Assembly (NCBI GenBank): GCA_012845835.1 | Contig: JABAKD010000007.1 | Location: 1,347,992 to 1,411,991 of the forward strand | Length of the DNA stretch: 64,000 nt | DNA from: Undaria pinnatifida | Lineage: Eukaryota > Sar > Phaeophyceae > Laminariales > Alariaceae | Direction of reading: 5' to 3' | Part shown: positions 21,358 through 32,219 of the stretch, piece after piece | How positions within the stretch are numbered: position 1 is the stretch's first letter | Layout of the letters: every line of letters starts with the position of its first letter | Translations under genes and position numbers: made by a program | Notes under the pieces: model-generated | Databases searched by the model: none | The model's input: the letters and a program-made list of their open reading frames with translations, nothing else | Told to the model about the DNA's origin: nothing

Positions 21358-21594
21358 TCAGATAGTCCGGAATGAAAAAGTACTGCTACCAGTAAACAAT
21401 ACCTGGTATTAGTCTAGGTAGAAAGTACACACAGCACTGTCAGTAGTCGTCATGGTAGAGACAAAGCTCCGGATACTATTTATTGAGGGGACGCGTCCGA
21501 TTTCGAAAATGTGAAAGCACGCGCGAAGCCAAGACAGCAGATACAAATATCAAATGTCCCGCCTTCCCGAGAAAAAACAGAGAAGAAGGGGTGG
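21358..21594 (+). repeat. Direct repeat arm 1
   Basis: About 235 bp from AGTCCGGAATGAAAAAG to CGAGAAAAAACAGAGAAGAAG. It is repeated at 21898-22130 with small changes and contains a TACCTGGTA. The two arms bracket a SINE1 copy. Confidence 0.85.
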
Positions 21595-21897
21595 CGTGTC
21601 AGGTTATCCTCGAGCCTGGCATAGGTCAGTTTCGTGAGTTCGAACCCCCCCGAGTGCATACGCGTATAAATTTCCGTGGGGACTTTTTCTTGCGCACAAA
21701 TTCACTTGCGGAAAACGCGAGAGCGTGAGTTAGCAACATTCGATGAAAAATCGACGAGCAGTGGGATTGCTGAACCCTGTGCGCGATAAAAAATTGAAGG
21801 CAAGAACTGGGGGGGAAGAAGGGACGACATCTGTGACCACGGCTTGTCCAGAAGCTGGAAAGTACAAGTGTGCGAAAACAATAAATAAATAAATAAG
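21595..21897 (+). mobile_element. SINE1 copy, plus strand
   Basis: GGTGGCGTGTCAGGTTATCC (box A region) and GTGAGTTCGAACCC (box B) form the tRNA-like head. The full body follows and a tail (AATAAATAAATAAATAAG) ends it. About 300 bp. Confidence 0.9.
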
Positions 21898-22130
21898 TAG
21901 TCCGAATTGAAAAAATCCTGTCACCAGTAAAAAATACCTGGTATTAGTCTAAGAAAAAAAATACACACTGCTGTCAGTAGTCGTCATGGTAGAGACAAAG
22001 CTCCGGATACTATTATTTTTTGAGGGGACGCATCCGATTTCGAAAATGTGAAAGCACGCGCGAAGCAAAGACAGCAGATACACATATCCCGCCTTCCCGA
22101 GAAAAAACAGAGAAGAAGCGCTACGCAAAA
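21898..22130 (+). repeat. Direct repeat arm 2
   Basis: Second copy of the 21358-21594 segment, including the TACCTGGTA at 21935-21943. Confidence 0.85.
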
Positions 22131-22225
22131 CTCCCGTGCGAGCAAAGCCACCCCCGCATCTATCGTAGACCACGCCGCCGTAACGAGAGATCGATCTCCT
22201 ATTCTTTTTGTTTTCCTCCTCGCCC

Positions 22226-22730
22226 GTGACCACGCAGAGCAACGCGACAGCCTTCAGGTAAACAAAACCCTTCTTCCAAAACCTCGCCGGCTGACATGGC
22301 CCGATGTCGACGCTTGATGCAAGCCGACACTGCATCCTGTCGACTTCGAACCTCCATTGCCACTGGGACAGCAGTTCAGTTTCCTTATTGATACGTATTT
22401 GTTTCAAATCCTCTTTCGTTTCGCCTATTATTAGAGGCGAAGCAGGTTCTCAATACTCTTTTCCACATTTTTTTTTATATACGCCAACTCTTACTTGACG
22501 CCGCATCTAACAGCAACAGTGTGTTTCGCCTATCCTTGCCTTCTTTGTTGTATATGACGTTTTTCTTCTGTCAACTTAGGACCTTCAGAATCTCATGTTC
22601 GTATTAAACTCTTGGCATTACTTTAAAGTTCGATGCATGTCAAATCGGACAGCTACAACTTGTCGAAGAACTGCCCTACCCGAAGCATGGGAGCCGGCGA
22701 ATGCTGGCGCCCATGCGGAGCCCTTGTACA
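22226..22730 (+). repeat. R5 dispersed repeat, about 500 bp
   Basis: Aligns end to end with 48757-49258, from GTGACCACGCAGA to CCATGCGGAGCCCTTGTA, with scattered substitutions and small indels. No open frame is conserved between the two copies, so it is a non-coding element or segment of unknown class. Confidence 0.85.
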
Positions 22731-22992
22731 CGTGGTAGTCTTTCTTGGATGGCAAGCGGTATGGTCGGTTTTTCGTGGCGCGAGTAGTGATACGTACCTG
22801 GTATGCACCAGTATGGGCCTGGCACATCGTAGGCTGACTCCCGATTTCACTTCTTATATGTTTCTGGCGGAGGCATGAATTGCGTCAGCTGTGATATATG
22901 CGTGTACCACCTTTGGTTTGTATTTTTTCCCTGGGGTGCATTCCTCAGCTCCAGAGTGACTGAAGCCTGTCCTGTGACCACGGACAACAACA
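22731..22992 (-). repeat. R4 repeat, minus strand
   Basis: The reverse complement aligns with 45155-45405 across about 250 bp. Here a CCAGGTA heptamer is present after a TA and absent from the 45-kb copy (see findings). Confidence 0.85.
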
Positions 22993-24550
22993 ACCTGGTA
23001 CACATTACAAACACAGCAAGGTGATTAGGCCATGCCATCGATCGCAACGAATACGTGGGGGAAGAAGATGCAAGCCAAGCACACCAGACGGGGTACTGTA
23101 CTGCATGTACTGGCTGGTACTTGTATGATAGCTGTATCAGGGCATGCTGGTGTGGCTGCATGCTCTTTGCCTCGGCGAAGGATACCCACTTGCCATACGA
23201 CGACGTATCCGTATCCGTATCTGGCATCTGGCTTACCTTTGTCGCAGTTCTAAGCGGACTGACTGGTTTGAATTCGGTGTCCGGTAGCTCAAACAACGGA
23301 GCTTCATCGCCTTCGCGGACCCAGCCATCGCCACGCCGTCCGTCCATCGCTCCCAAGCCCTCCCCTCCCACAGCACGCTAAGCTCTCTCAGCTCTCACTT
23401 TGCCACGCTTTAGGTCCACGCGGAGAGTTACACTGGACTCCAAGGCGCTGATGTCGCACGTGTGATCGCAGCTTGCTTGTGTATGTTTGGTGTAAAAACC
23501 GCGAACCTGGAAGAGCTTTTGGCTTTCAGCGCCGAGGCTATGCGGCCGTGCTCTGTCGCTCGATGGGTGGAGGTGCCCTGTAGCTGGAGTTGGTCTCCTG
23601 GGGCTCGGTGTCGATTGTTTCTTGGCTACGAGGAATCGCATGCACTACGGCACAGTCGCAGTCGGAGTGAGCATTGTTCCGTGCACAAGAACATGACACG
23701 GAAAAAGAAAATACTCTAAAATAGTGTACATAAGTTTCCCCGCGTCAATACCGCCATCATATATGGGGAAACCTACCGAAATCGAGACATCGAGAATCGA
23801 GAATCTTCGAGATCACGAGGATCTTTGCCAGGATCTTTGGATCTTGGATCCACTACTGCTGTACTTACCGCAGTACGCGATGATAGCACACTCGACGGTT
23901 GAGAATTTCAAGCTCGAGTTTTAGACGAAAATAAGAACATAGCATCTTTTGTACTACTGAAAAAAATGTAGGACACACACCCTGCCTTACACAAGAACAA
24001 TTTCATCCCTCATGCATCCCGGGCCAGAAATAATAGAGCCGTCGTGTCGAATAGTGCACACTGTGTACAGAGGCAACGTCTCAAGAACCGCAGCAGCAGC
24101 AGCAAGCAGCACATCAACCGCGCAGCAGTCAGAAGAAGCAGTCAAACGAAACTGGCACAACAGTAGTAGTACTTGTAGTAACCAGTGGTTAACTGCTGGT
24201 GCTGTTGCACGCGTCTAGAAACGAATAAGCGACTTGGGTGCAGGCTTGACGGGAAACAACATCCAGAAGAAGCACTAAGTGAGACCTCGCCCGACGGCCG
24301 GACGAAACGACGGGGGGGGTGCGCGCTACGAAGCAGTCGTAGTGGAGAGCAGCGAGAAACTCCACTTCCTGTTCCCCCCATGTGGTCCACCGGTAGTGTT
24401 TTTCACGAGGCGGGGGAGCACAAGGCAGCTGCACTCTAACGGTATTCAACAAGCTTCGCAGTTACTGTAGGCTAATTTCCACGCTGTGGACAGCGGCGGC
24501 ATTACATCGTTGTTACGTTATTACCCCCCCTGCTACCATACATGGTTGAT
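22993..24550. other. Unresolved 1.5 kb
   Basis: Non-repetitive sequence with modest open frames on both strands (for example 22847-23371 minus and 23378-23641 minus). No domain recognised. If a host exon exists in the window this is one of the better places to look, but I cannot support one. Confidence 0.3.
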
Positions 24551-24554
24551 GACG

Positions 24555-24933
24555 TAGACTATTAACAGTATATTATAAAAATAACAATACACTCCAGCTG
24601 TGAGATCGAAGATTTTGTCGAAAATCATATTTGCAAGCTGTGTGTGATGCTGCGATCGCGCGTATTACTGGGTGTGTGTCCTCATTGAGGATATAGGTCG
24701 GCGACTCCCCTTGGAACTACAGTGTAGCTTGTATCAGGGTCAACAGGGTGATGTTAGTCAGTCTGTGCTCGCCGCGGAAACTATAAAATCCGTTTTTGAA
24801 GGGGACAAAATCTGACAGCTGTGTGTGGAAGGAAATGCATCAGTTTATCAAGCGTATCCTGTAAGTCATAAAACTGGTGAGGGGAGGGCGTAGTTTATAA
24901 GGACGTGGGGGGTTGGGTTTGATCAAGAGGGAG

Positions 24934-24965
<32 letters not shown>

Positions 24966-25480
24966 CGGGGCAGCTCAATCTGTGCGTGGAAAGTATAAAC
25001 CCTTTAAGGGGATAAATCTGACGGTTTTGAAAAGAATGCACCAGTTTATCATGGGGGGGGGGGGCGGGACGGGCGGGGCAGCTCAATCTGTGCGTGGAAA
25101 CTATAAATCCTTTAAGGGGATACATGTGACGGTTTTGGAAAGAATTCACCAGTTTATCATGTATATCCTGTAAGTCGTACAACCAGTGAGGAGAGGGCGG
25201 AGCGTTCGAGGGGGTGGGGGTGGGGGGAGGGGGGGAAGGGGGGGAAGGGGGGGGGGGGGGGGGGGGGCGAAAGGGTTTTTTAAACACCTTTAGGTCGCAT
25301 AGATGTAGGGGTTTGCTATACGCTTGGTACTAGGTCTAGGCGATGGTGCGGATGGTGGGGAAGGAGGGGCGTTGGGGGGGGAGGGGGGGGGGATTGCAGT
25401 AGCGGCATGGATGGCTCTATCTGGAAAGATAATGAGGTGATATCGAGTGCGTGGAAGTGTTTATTACTCTGGCAGATTTG
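24555..25480 (+). repeat. GM family copy A (G-tract modular element)
   Basis: Head: CACTCCAGCTGTGAGATCG to ATCGCGCGTATTAC, then GGTCGGCGACTCCCCTTG and GGGTCAACAGGGTGATG. Three related ~85-110 bp modules follow (24758, 24968, 25075), each with TGTGCGTGGAAACTATAAA...GGGGATAAATCTGACGG...CAGTTTATCA. They are separated by pure or near-pure G tracts. The right module has GTGCTAGGTCTAGGCGATGG-type text and TTAGGTGGGGCGTTTGAGC. No conserved open frame. Confidence 0.85.
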
Positions 25481-25589
25481 GATGTTAGGTGGGGCGTTTG
25501 AGCAAGAGGGAGCGGGGTAGAAAAAAAAAAAAGGAGTGGGGGGGGGGGGTTCGGGGGGGGGGGGGGGGGTTCAAGAGGTTCAGGTCACC

Positions 25590-25905
25590 TATAATAATAT
25601 GAAAATACACTCCAGCTGTGAGATCGAAGATTTGGTCGAAACTCATCTTTGCAAGCTTGTGTGTGATACTCCGATCGCGCGTATTACGCATATATGCAGG
25701 GGCTTGTTATACGCGTGGTGCTAGGTCTAGGCGATCGTGCGGGTGGTGGGAAAGGAGGGGGCGTTCGGGGGGGGGGGGGGGGATGAATGAAAGGTACGTC
25801 ATGGATGGCTAGAAAGATGATGATGTGATACCAATTGCGTACTCGTAGAAGTCTTGATTACTCAGGCCGATTTCGATTGTATGTAGGTAGGTAGGTGGGG
25901 CGTTT
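25590..25905 (+). repeat. GM family copy B, internally deleted
   Basis: Head motif at 25605-25680 joins directly to the GTGGTGCTAGGTCTAGGCGA right module and ends at GGTGGGGCGTTTGAAC. The TGTGCGTGG modules are missing. Confidence 0.8.
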
Positions 25906-26014
25906 GAACAAAAAGGCGGGGGGGAAAAAAAGAGTATGTATAATATATACCTGGTAGTACAACACTTAAAATGCATGGGCCCGCCGACAACAAGGAACAC
26001 TTCATCTGTTGAAG

Positions 26015-26180
26015 TAGCTACTAATCTGTGAATCTGTGCAGAATTGAAGCCTTATTGTGATACACTGACTGTAACCTTGATAAACACGGATTCTGCAAAT
26101 CTGTGTGATTAGAAGCCTTTTTGCGACACTTTTAACAACCTTTTGAGAAACACGCATTCTGTGAATCTGTGCAAAAGACC
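26015..26180 (+). repeat. Satellite block, unit about 75 bp (left part)
   Basis: Two units of 'GTGAATCTGTGCA...GAAGCCTT(A/T)TTG(T/C)GA(C/T)AC...AACCTT(G)A(G/T)AAACACG(G/C)ATTCTG'. The same satellite resumes at 26.95 kb, so the LINE insertion at 26.2-26.9 kb splits it. Confidence 0.75.
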
Positions 26181-26221
26181 CAGGCTACGGTAGGGGGGTC
26201 CCCTTTTGGGCCTTTTATTTC

Positions 26222-26935
26222 AGTGTGTGTGTGTGTTCTTCACATTAAACCGTTCTTCTACTCGTCGACATCCAGCACACCCAGTGTCCGTACTGATTCT
26301 TCACCCTAGAAAGATCAGCTCTGTGGTCACAAGCTATTTTTATTATGTTTCTTTTCCGAGCTTTGGCTCTCCTTTCCGGTTGGGTTGTTTCTTCGATTTC
26401 CCCTTCATTTTGTTTGTTTCATTTTTGTTTTATTTTTATCTTTGTTTTTTATATGTTTTCTTATTTTTATTTTGTTTTTGTTTTTGTTTTTGTTTATCTC
26501 GTATTCTCTCTTCCAATGTATTTATGTTGCTGACGTATGTATGTTGTGCCTGTCGTACCCAGTACTAGGGCATGACATTGCGTTGTCGAATGCATTACGA
26601 TGCATTATCTCTGTGTCGTAGCTTGTGACCACAGAGCTGATCTTTCTAGGGTGAAGAATCAGTACGGACACTGGGTGTGCTGGATGTCGACGAGTAGAAG
26701 AACGGTTTAATGTGAAGAACACACACACACGACACAGAGATAATGCATCGTAATGCATTCGACAACGCAATGCCATGCCCTAGTACTGGGTACGACAGGC
26801 ACAACATACATACGTCAGCAACAGAAATACATTGGAAGAGAGAATACGAAATAAACAAAAACAAAAACAAAAACAAAATAATAATAAGAAGAAAACATAT
26901 AAAAACAAGGATAAAATAAAACAAAACTAGTAACA
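26222..26935. mobile_element. LINE 3' ends, one nested in another in opposite orientation
   Basis: Left 26222-26335 is the minus-strand terminal ~115 bp of the LINE, beginning with its (TG)n tail. 26336-26735 is a plus-strand ~400-bp LINE 3' end finishing in (AC)n. 26736-26935 resumes the minus-strand copy exactly where the left piece stopped, as judged by the uninterrupted 55.2-55.6 kb copy. The result is a ~190-bp near-perfect inverted repeat with a ~115-bp loop. Confidence 0.85.
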
Positions 26936-26944
26936 CACGAGAAA

Positions 26945-27415
26945 CACCGTGCACGGTGGTAATCTGTGAGTTCGTGCTACGAATTGAAGCCTTGTTGTTA
27001 CACCAACCGCGAGAAACACGTACCTGGTGTGATTATTATAGGAATCAGTGGATCTATGTGCAATTGAAGCCTTGCTTGGGCTGTTGGGTTGTTGTGACAC
27101 CAACCATGAGAAGCACGCGTTGTAATATGCGAATCTCTGAAATATGTTGCGACACTCACTACTACTTAAATTTGGGAATAAGTTTGAGAAAACACACACA
27201 CTATGAATCTAAATGCAGTGGAAGCCTGACAAACACGTATTATTATACTGGTAGTAATCAGTGTATCTGCGCAATTGAAGCCTTGCTTGGTTGGGTTGTT
27301 GGTTGTGTTGTGAAACAACCATGAGAAGCACGTTGTTGTCTGTGAATGTGTGAAAATATTGTGACATTCACCAAGTTTAAGAAAAAGTTTGAGAAAAAAA
27401 CAAACATTCGATGAA
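26945..27415 (+). repeat. Satellite block, unit about 75-110 bp (right part)
   Basis: Four or so units with AATTGAAGCCTTG, TTGTGACACCAACC(A)TGAGAA and ACACG. Two units differ by insertions at TA containing CCTGGTG or CTGGTAG (see findings). Confidence 0.75.
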
Positions 27416-27424
27416 TTCATAGAC

Positions 27425-27640
27425 TATATAATATAAAAATAAAAAACACTCCACCTGTGAGATCCAATATTTTGTCGAAACCCATCTTTGCAAGCTGTGT
27501 GTGATACTCCGATCGCGCGGATCACGGGTTGTGTGTCTATGCAGTGGAAGCCTGTATCGTGACTCTAACCTGGAGAAACACGGTATGTATTCTGTGAGTC
27601 TACACAGTAGCTGCAGCCTTCTTATCGTACTGTGACACTT
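27425..27640 (+). repeat. GM head fragment joined to satellite unit
   Basis: CACTCCACCTGTGAGATCC to GATCGCGCGGATCACGGG is a GM head. At 27535 it changes into a satellite unit (GCAGTGGAAGCCTGTATCGTGAC). Confidence 0.7.
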
Positions 27641-27689
27641 TCTTTTTGCTCGCCCCTTTTATCATCTTGGCAATTTTCCTTTCTCCTTC

Positions 27690-27950
27690 TCCCTTCCTAG
27701 ACGCAACTCAGGTCCGGGGTCAACAAGCAGGCTCTCTGTTCTCCCCCCTCTCGACCACGGCAACGCGCCTTCGTTGATATCGGGGGAAAATTCCAGCTAT
27801 TTCTTCCCTCCACGATAACGCGCCTTCGTTTATATCGCGGGAAGGTTCCTCCAGCTATTTCTTCTCCCGTCGGCCCGCATCGAACTGCGCCTACCCACGC
27901 TGCTAGGCGCTCTCACCGGTGTTGCTTCTTTTTTTATTTATATATTTCCA
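27690..27950 (-). mobile_element. SINE2 fragment with duplicated tail module
   Basis: CGCATCGAACTGCGCCTACCCACGCTGCTAGGCGCT matches, piecewise, the SINE2 body at 61.12-61.17 kb. The module ACGCGCCTTCGTT(G/T)ATATCG with CCAGCTATTTCTTC occurs twice in tandem (about 27760 and 27820). The tRNA-like head is missing. Confidence 0.65.
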
Positions 27951-27964
27951 AGTAAACCTCGAGA

Positions 27965-28175
27965 AAGGCGTATTGTGTGGATCTGTGCAATTGAAGCGTT
28001 GCAGCGTTGACGCGTTGACGCGTTGAAGCGTTAGTTGCGTCAGTTGCGTTTGTTGCGTTGGTTGTCGCGTTAGTTGCGTTGTTGTTGATGTTGTTGATGT
28101 TGTTGTTGTTGCTGTTGTTGTTGTTGCTGTTGTTGTTGCTGTTGTTGTTGTTGTTGCTGTTGTTGTTGTTGTTAA
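27965..28175 (+). repeat. GTTG-rich block and (TTG)n microsatellite
   Basis: GTTGACGCGTTGAAGCGTTAG-like pieces lead into about 30 TTG/GTT triplets with GCT interruptions (28072-28172). Confidence 0.9.
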
Positions 28176-28184
28176 TCTGACATA

Positions 28185-28535
28185 CGCTACGATAGAGGTC
28201 TTTTATTTTATGCTCTTGTTTTCTGAATGACGGGGCTTCTTATTAAGCCCTTCACAACTGGAACCCCTTTTTGGGGACACTTTTACTTGAATTTAGTATA
28301 GGGAGGGATTTGGGGGCTCTAAAGGGGCATCTAGCCAATCTTGAGCCATGTAGCCAATCTTGAGCCATCTAGCCATGGTGGTAACCTGTTGGTTGACCCA
28401 AAACCGCTGGAATTTCGTATTTGTATGCACCATATTTGCACCATATTTCCGTTGTATACTACCTAGCTAGGCCATGCGATGGTTCATATGGTAGCAGCAG
28501 TGTTAGTAATAGTTTTCTCCAAGCTGGGTCGGGGG
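28185..28535 (+). repeat. R8 repeat, fullest copy
   Basis: Left: GCTACGATAGAGGT and AATGACGGGGCTTCTTA. Middle: decayed TTAA-MITE sequence and a short GAGCCAT(C/G)TAGCCAATCTT tandem. Right: CTAGCTAGGCCATGCGATGG and GTAGCAGCAGTGTTAGTAATAG. Relatives lie at 10.55-11.6 and 31.14-31.39 kb, with parts at 9.0 and 20.6 kb. Confidence 0.65.
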
Positions 28536-28539
28536 TATA

Positions 28540-28610
28540 CTAAGGTACAATGAGGCATGCTAAGGTATAATGTGGTATAATAAGGTATAATAAGGTATAA
28601 CAATATTGCT
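28540..28610 (+). repeat. Short AAGGTATAATAAGG array
   Basis: A few copies of the decamer found in the large array at 29.75-30.48 kb. The two arrays flank the inverted GM copy. Confidence 0.85.
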
Positions 28611-29745
28611 CAAACGCCCCACCTAATAATATCGAAATCCGCCAGATTAATAAACGCTTCACGCACTGGATATCACCTCATTATCTTTCTAGAGCCATCC
28701 ATGCCCCGGCTTTCCCTCCCCCCTCCCCGCCCCGAACGCCCCCTTCTTCCCCACCACCCACACCATCGCCTAGACCTAGCACCACACGTATTATAATAGC
28801 AAACCCCTCACCTAAAACCCTCCCCCCCCCCCCCCCCCCCCACACACACACACCCCCCGCCCCCTCCCCCCCCCCCCCCCCACCACACCCCGCCCCCACC
28901 CCCCACCTCCCCAAAACCCCCCCACCCCATCCCAACCCCACCCCCTCGAACACTCCGCCCTCTCTCTACTCACTGATTGTACGACTTACCCCAGGATATA
29001 CATGATAAACTGATGCATTCTTTCCAAAACCGTCACATTCATCCCCTCAAAATAATGTATAGTTTCCACGCACAGATTGAGCTGCCCCAAACGCCCCACC
29101 CCCGCCCCACCCTATGATAAACTGGTATATTGAAGGCAAGAACCGGGGAGGAGAAGGGATGACACCTGTGACCACGGCTTGTCCAGAAGCTGGAAAGTGA
29201 AAGTGTGCAAAAAAAAAGAAAAAAAAAAAAAAATTATAAACTGGTGCATTTTTTTTTTTTTTTTTCCCAAAACCGTCAGATTTATTCCCTTGAAAGGATT
29301 TATAGCTCACGCACAAATTGCCCGCCCGTCCACCCCCCCCCCCCCCCCCCCCCCCCCTCCCCCCCCCCCCCTCCAACCCCGCTCGCGTTTGATCAAAACC
29401 AGGCCCCCACGTCCTCCAAAACTCCGCCCCCCCCCTCACCGGTTATTCGACTTACAGGATTTACTTGATAAACGGATACATTTCCCTCCACAGCTTGCTG
29501 CAAGCTGCTGTCAGATTTTGTCCCCCTCAGAAACGGGTTTTATAGTTTCCGCGCACAGACTGCCTAACATCACCCTGTTGACCCTAATAGCTACACTGTA
29601 GTTGCAAGGGGAGTCGCCGACCTATATCCTTAATGAGGACACACAACTCGTAATACGCGCGATCGGAGTATCACACACAGCTTGCAAAGATGAGTTTCGA
29701 CGAAATCTTCGATCTCACAGCTGCAGTGTATTTTCATTTTTTATA
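28610..29745 (-). repeat. GM family copy C, near full length, minus strand
   Basis: The reverse complement aligns with 49606-50600 through the head, the three TGTGCG(T/C)GGAA modules, and the GTGCTAGGTCTAGGCGATGG right module. C tracts here replace the G tracts. A SINE1 fragment interrupts it at 29127-29235. Confidence 0.85.
29127..29235 (+). mobile_element. 5'-truncated SINE1 with target duplication
   Basis: The 3' 80 bp of SINE1 (ATTGAAGGCAAGAACC to AAGTGTGC) plus an A-rich tail. It is flanked by a 10-bp direct repeat ATAAACTGGT (29117-29126 and 29236-29245). The GM copy at 50.09 kb shows the empty site. Confidence 0.9.
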
Positions 29746-30480
29746 ATAATAAATGATGAGGTATAACAAGGTATACTAAGGCAGAATAAGGTATAGTACG
29801 GTATAACAAGGTATAACAAGGTATAATAAAGCATAATAAGGTATAATAAGGTATAATAAGGTATAGCAATGTATAACAAGATATAATAAGGTATACTAAG
29901 GCAGAAGAAAGTATAATAAGGTGTAATAAGGTTTAATAAGGTTTGATAAGGTATGCTAATGTGTAACATGGTATTTATAAGGGAAAAAAAGGTATCACAA
30001 GGTATAATAATGTATACAAAGGTGTAATAAGGTATTAATAAGGCATACTAGGGTATACTAAGGTATAATAAGGTATACTACAGCAGAATAAGGTATAATA
30101 AGGTATAACAAGATATAATAAGGTATACTAAGGCAGAAGAACGTATAATAAGGTGTAATAAGGTTTAATAAGGTTTGATAAGGTATGCTAATGTGTAACA
30201 AGGTATTTATAAGGGAAAAAAAGGTATCACAAGGTATAATAATGTATTCAAAGGTGTAATAAGGTATTAATAAGGCATACTAGGGTATACTAAGGTATAA
30301 TAAGGTATACTAAGGTATAATAAGGCAGAATAAGGTATAATAAGATATAACAAGGTATACCAAGGTATAACAAGGTATGCCAATGTATAACAATGTACAA
30401 TAAGGTATAATATGGGGTAAAAGGTACAAAAAGGTACGAAAAGGTATACTAAGGTATGTAATAAGGTATATAATAAGGTG
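29745..30480 (+). repeat. (AAGGTATAAT)n array with 232-bp higher-order repeat
   Basis: The decamer AAGGTATAAT with many variants repeats for about 730 bp. A 230-bp block including the landmarks AAGGCAGAAGAA, TTTATAAGGGAAAAAAAGG and AAGGTATTAATAAGGC occurs at ~29875 and again at ~30107, almost unchanged. Confidence 0.93.
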
Positions 30481-31135
30481 TATACTATTACAATAGGGAA
30501 GTTTATATTAAGGTACAAATCTCCCCAAGTGAGGGACCTCAGAACAAAAACAAAAAAGTGCGCACCTGTACCGTGTCGCATGTGTCTCGTCACGACTATT
30601 AATAGACCATTTACCACTACTCACGACTAACCTTGGGCAGCCTTGAGCGCAAGCTACTATATGTCAGGGGTGAGTGCTACCTTAAATCTGAGTACCCACC
30701 TACCGACCAATTGTGAGAACCGCACTCAAGAACCGCTACCCGAAAAAACGTTTGACAGCGGATGGATCGTTTATCACCCCATTGCGGGCGTGCAAGAAAG
30801 GGGGGTTTCCTATTAATCTATGGAGGCTTTTGTTGCATAGGGGATGTTACCAAGCATTCAAGAGCGGCCATGTTCTCCTGAGAACCTCGTGTGGATTAAT
30901 TAGCGACCTATTCACCGACCGGGACCGTCAAGACGTATCCCTGCTATGTATCGGAAGCCTTTCGTGAAGCGTTCGTCGCGGAGGACGATTTTCTCAATCC
31001 GAACTTCTTACGAGTAGGGTTTCCTAAAATCTGAGCCTGGCGTTCATATTATTAATAGGTTGTTTCTTTGTTCGTGGTCCTATGCCGTACACGAAACCAG
31101 GGGGAACAAGGTAGCGGGATGGCACTGAAAAGGTA
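30481..31135. other. Unresolved stretch
   Basis: Non-repetitive. A short plus frame (30713-30967) shows no domain. Confidence 0.3.
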
Positions 31136-31137
31136 CG

Positions 31138-31395
31138 AAAGCTATGATAGAGGTAGCGCTTTTTTTGGCTGAAACGTTTTCAGGATGACAGGGCTCCTTA
31201 GATACAAAAATTGTCGGAAATTTACGATATTTTTTTTTGCCCAATAATTTTTCTTGAATACCCAGGCCATGGGAGTGTTCGTCGGATGATAAAAAAGTTT
31301 TTTTTTGCCCCGAAGAACAGTTTTTGGGGTATGGTATCAATAGTATACAGCAGTGTTGTACTAATAATAGTATACAGTTTCTACAGTAGTGAGGA
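31138..31395 (+). repeat. R8 repeat copy
   Basis: AGCTATGATAGAGGTAGCGC, GGATGACAGGGCTCCTTA, CCCAGGCCATGGGAGTG and AGCAGTGTTGTACTAATAATAG align with R8 at 28.19-28.53 kb. Confidence 0.65.
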
Positions 31396-32099
31396 CCCAC
31401 AGGGAAAAAAATGGTCTACACGCATTTACCGTACGTAGCATGCGTCGAGGGTACGGAGGAGGCCAAGCTTCAATACGCGTCGTGCGCATCTCGTCACGCG
31501 AGAAAGGGGGGGGGGACACACACACCATGCCAGCCAAGTTGCACTCGGTAGGAAACGAGAATATGACTCGAAGACGCGACTCTTCACAACTTACTCCCAC
31601 ACCTTTACCCTGCGAGGCTACGAAGCCCCATGGAATGTGCTACAGCAAAAAACCTCAAACGAAGAACGGAAGACGGAAGAAAGGGTACAGAACACTCCAG
31701 CGAATGGCGGGATCGACAGGTGCGAGAGCTATCACTTCCGCAAATTGCCGAGGGAAACGGGGGCAGAGAAAAGGGAAAACGGGAACTATGCAGAAAAAAA
31801 GAAACAATAACAAAAGGCGAAAGCGCTGGGGTCGAAGGCGGAAGAGTCATAAACCTCGCGAGCAAAACTCCAAGCGGCCGCAAAAACGTACCAGAACACG
31901 CTACGTACGAAACCTAACTCGTGATATCGTGCCCCACGCTGCGGGGGCGACTTCGAAACCGGGCGGATGATTACCAGGAAAATGCCCCCAGGAAAACTGA
32001 ATAAAAAAACAGAACAAAAATGAATGTCCCCCGAAGAAGCAAAATTCAAAACCGGGAAAACTGGAATAAAATACTCGAGAGCAGTGGTGGCCTGAACGT
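31396..32099. other. Probable 3' region of the Ty3/gypsy element or flank
   Basis: No domain is readable. A G run lies at 31507-31516. No sequence here matches the region beyond the primer-binding site at 43.0 kb, so a 3' LTR was not found. Confidence 0.3.
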
Positions 32100-32219
32100 C
32101 AACTAGCCACGTCCGCGCCTCGAGATTCATGTACGTCACTTTAAATCCCGCGTGCAACTGATCTATCCCAACGGAGTTGAAGGCACCGGGAACCTTGAGC
32201 ACCTCCGGTCGAAATCTAA

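Noticed and set aside
31500-31990. 3' LTR and polypurine tract of the Ty3/gypsy element
   Set aside because: No sequence matching 43001 onward was found; the G run at 31507 is purine on the wrong strand for a minus-strand element.
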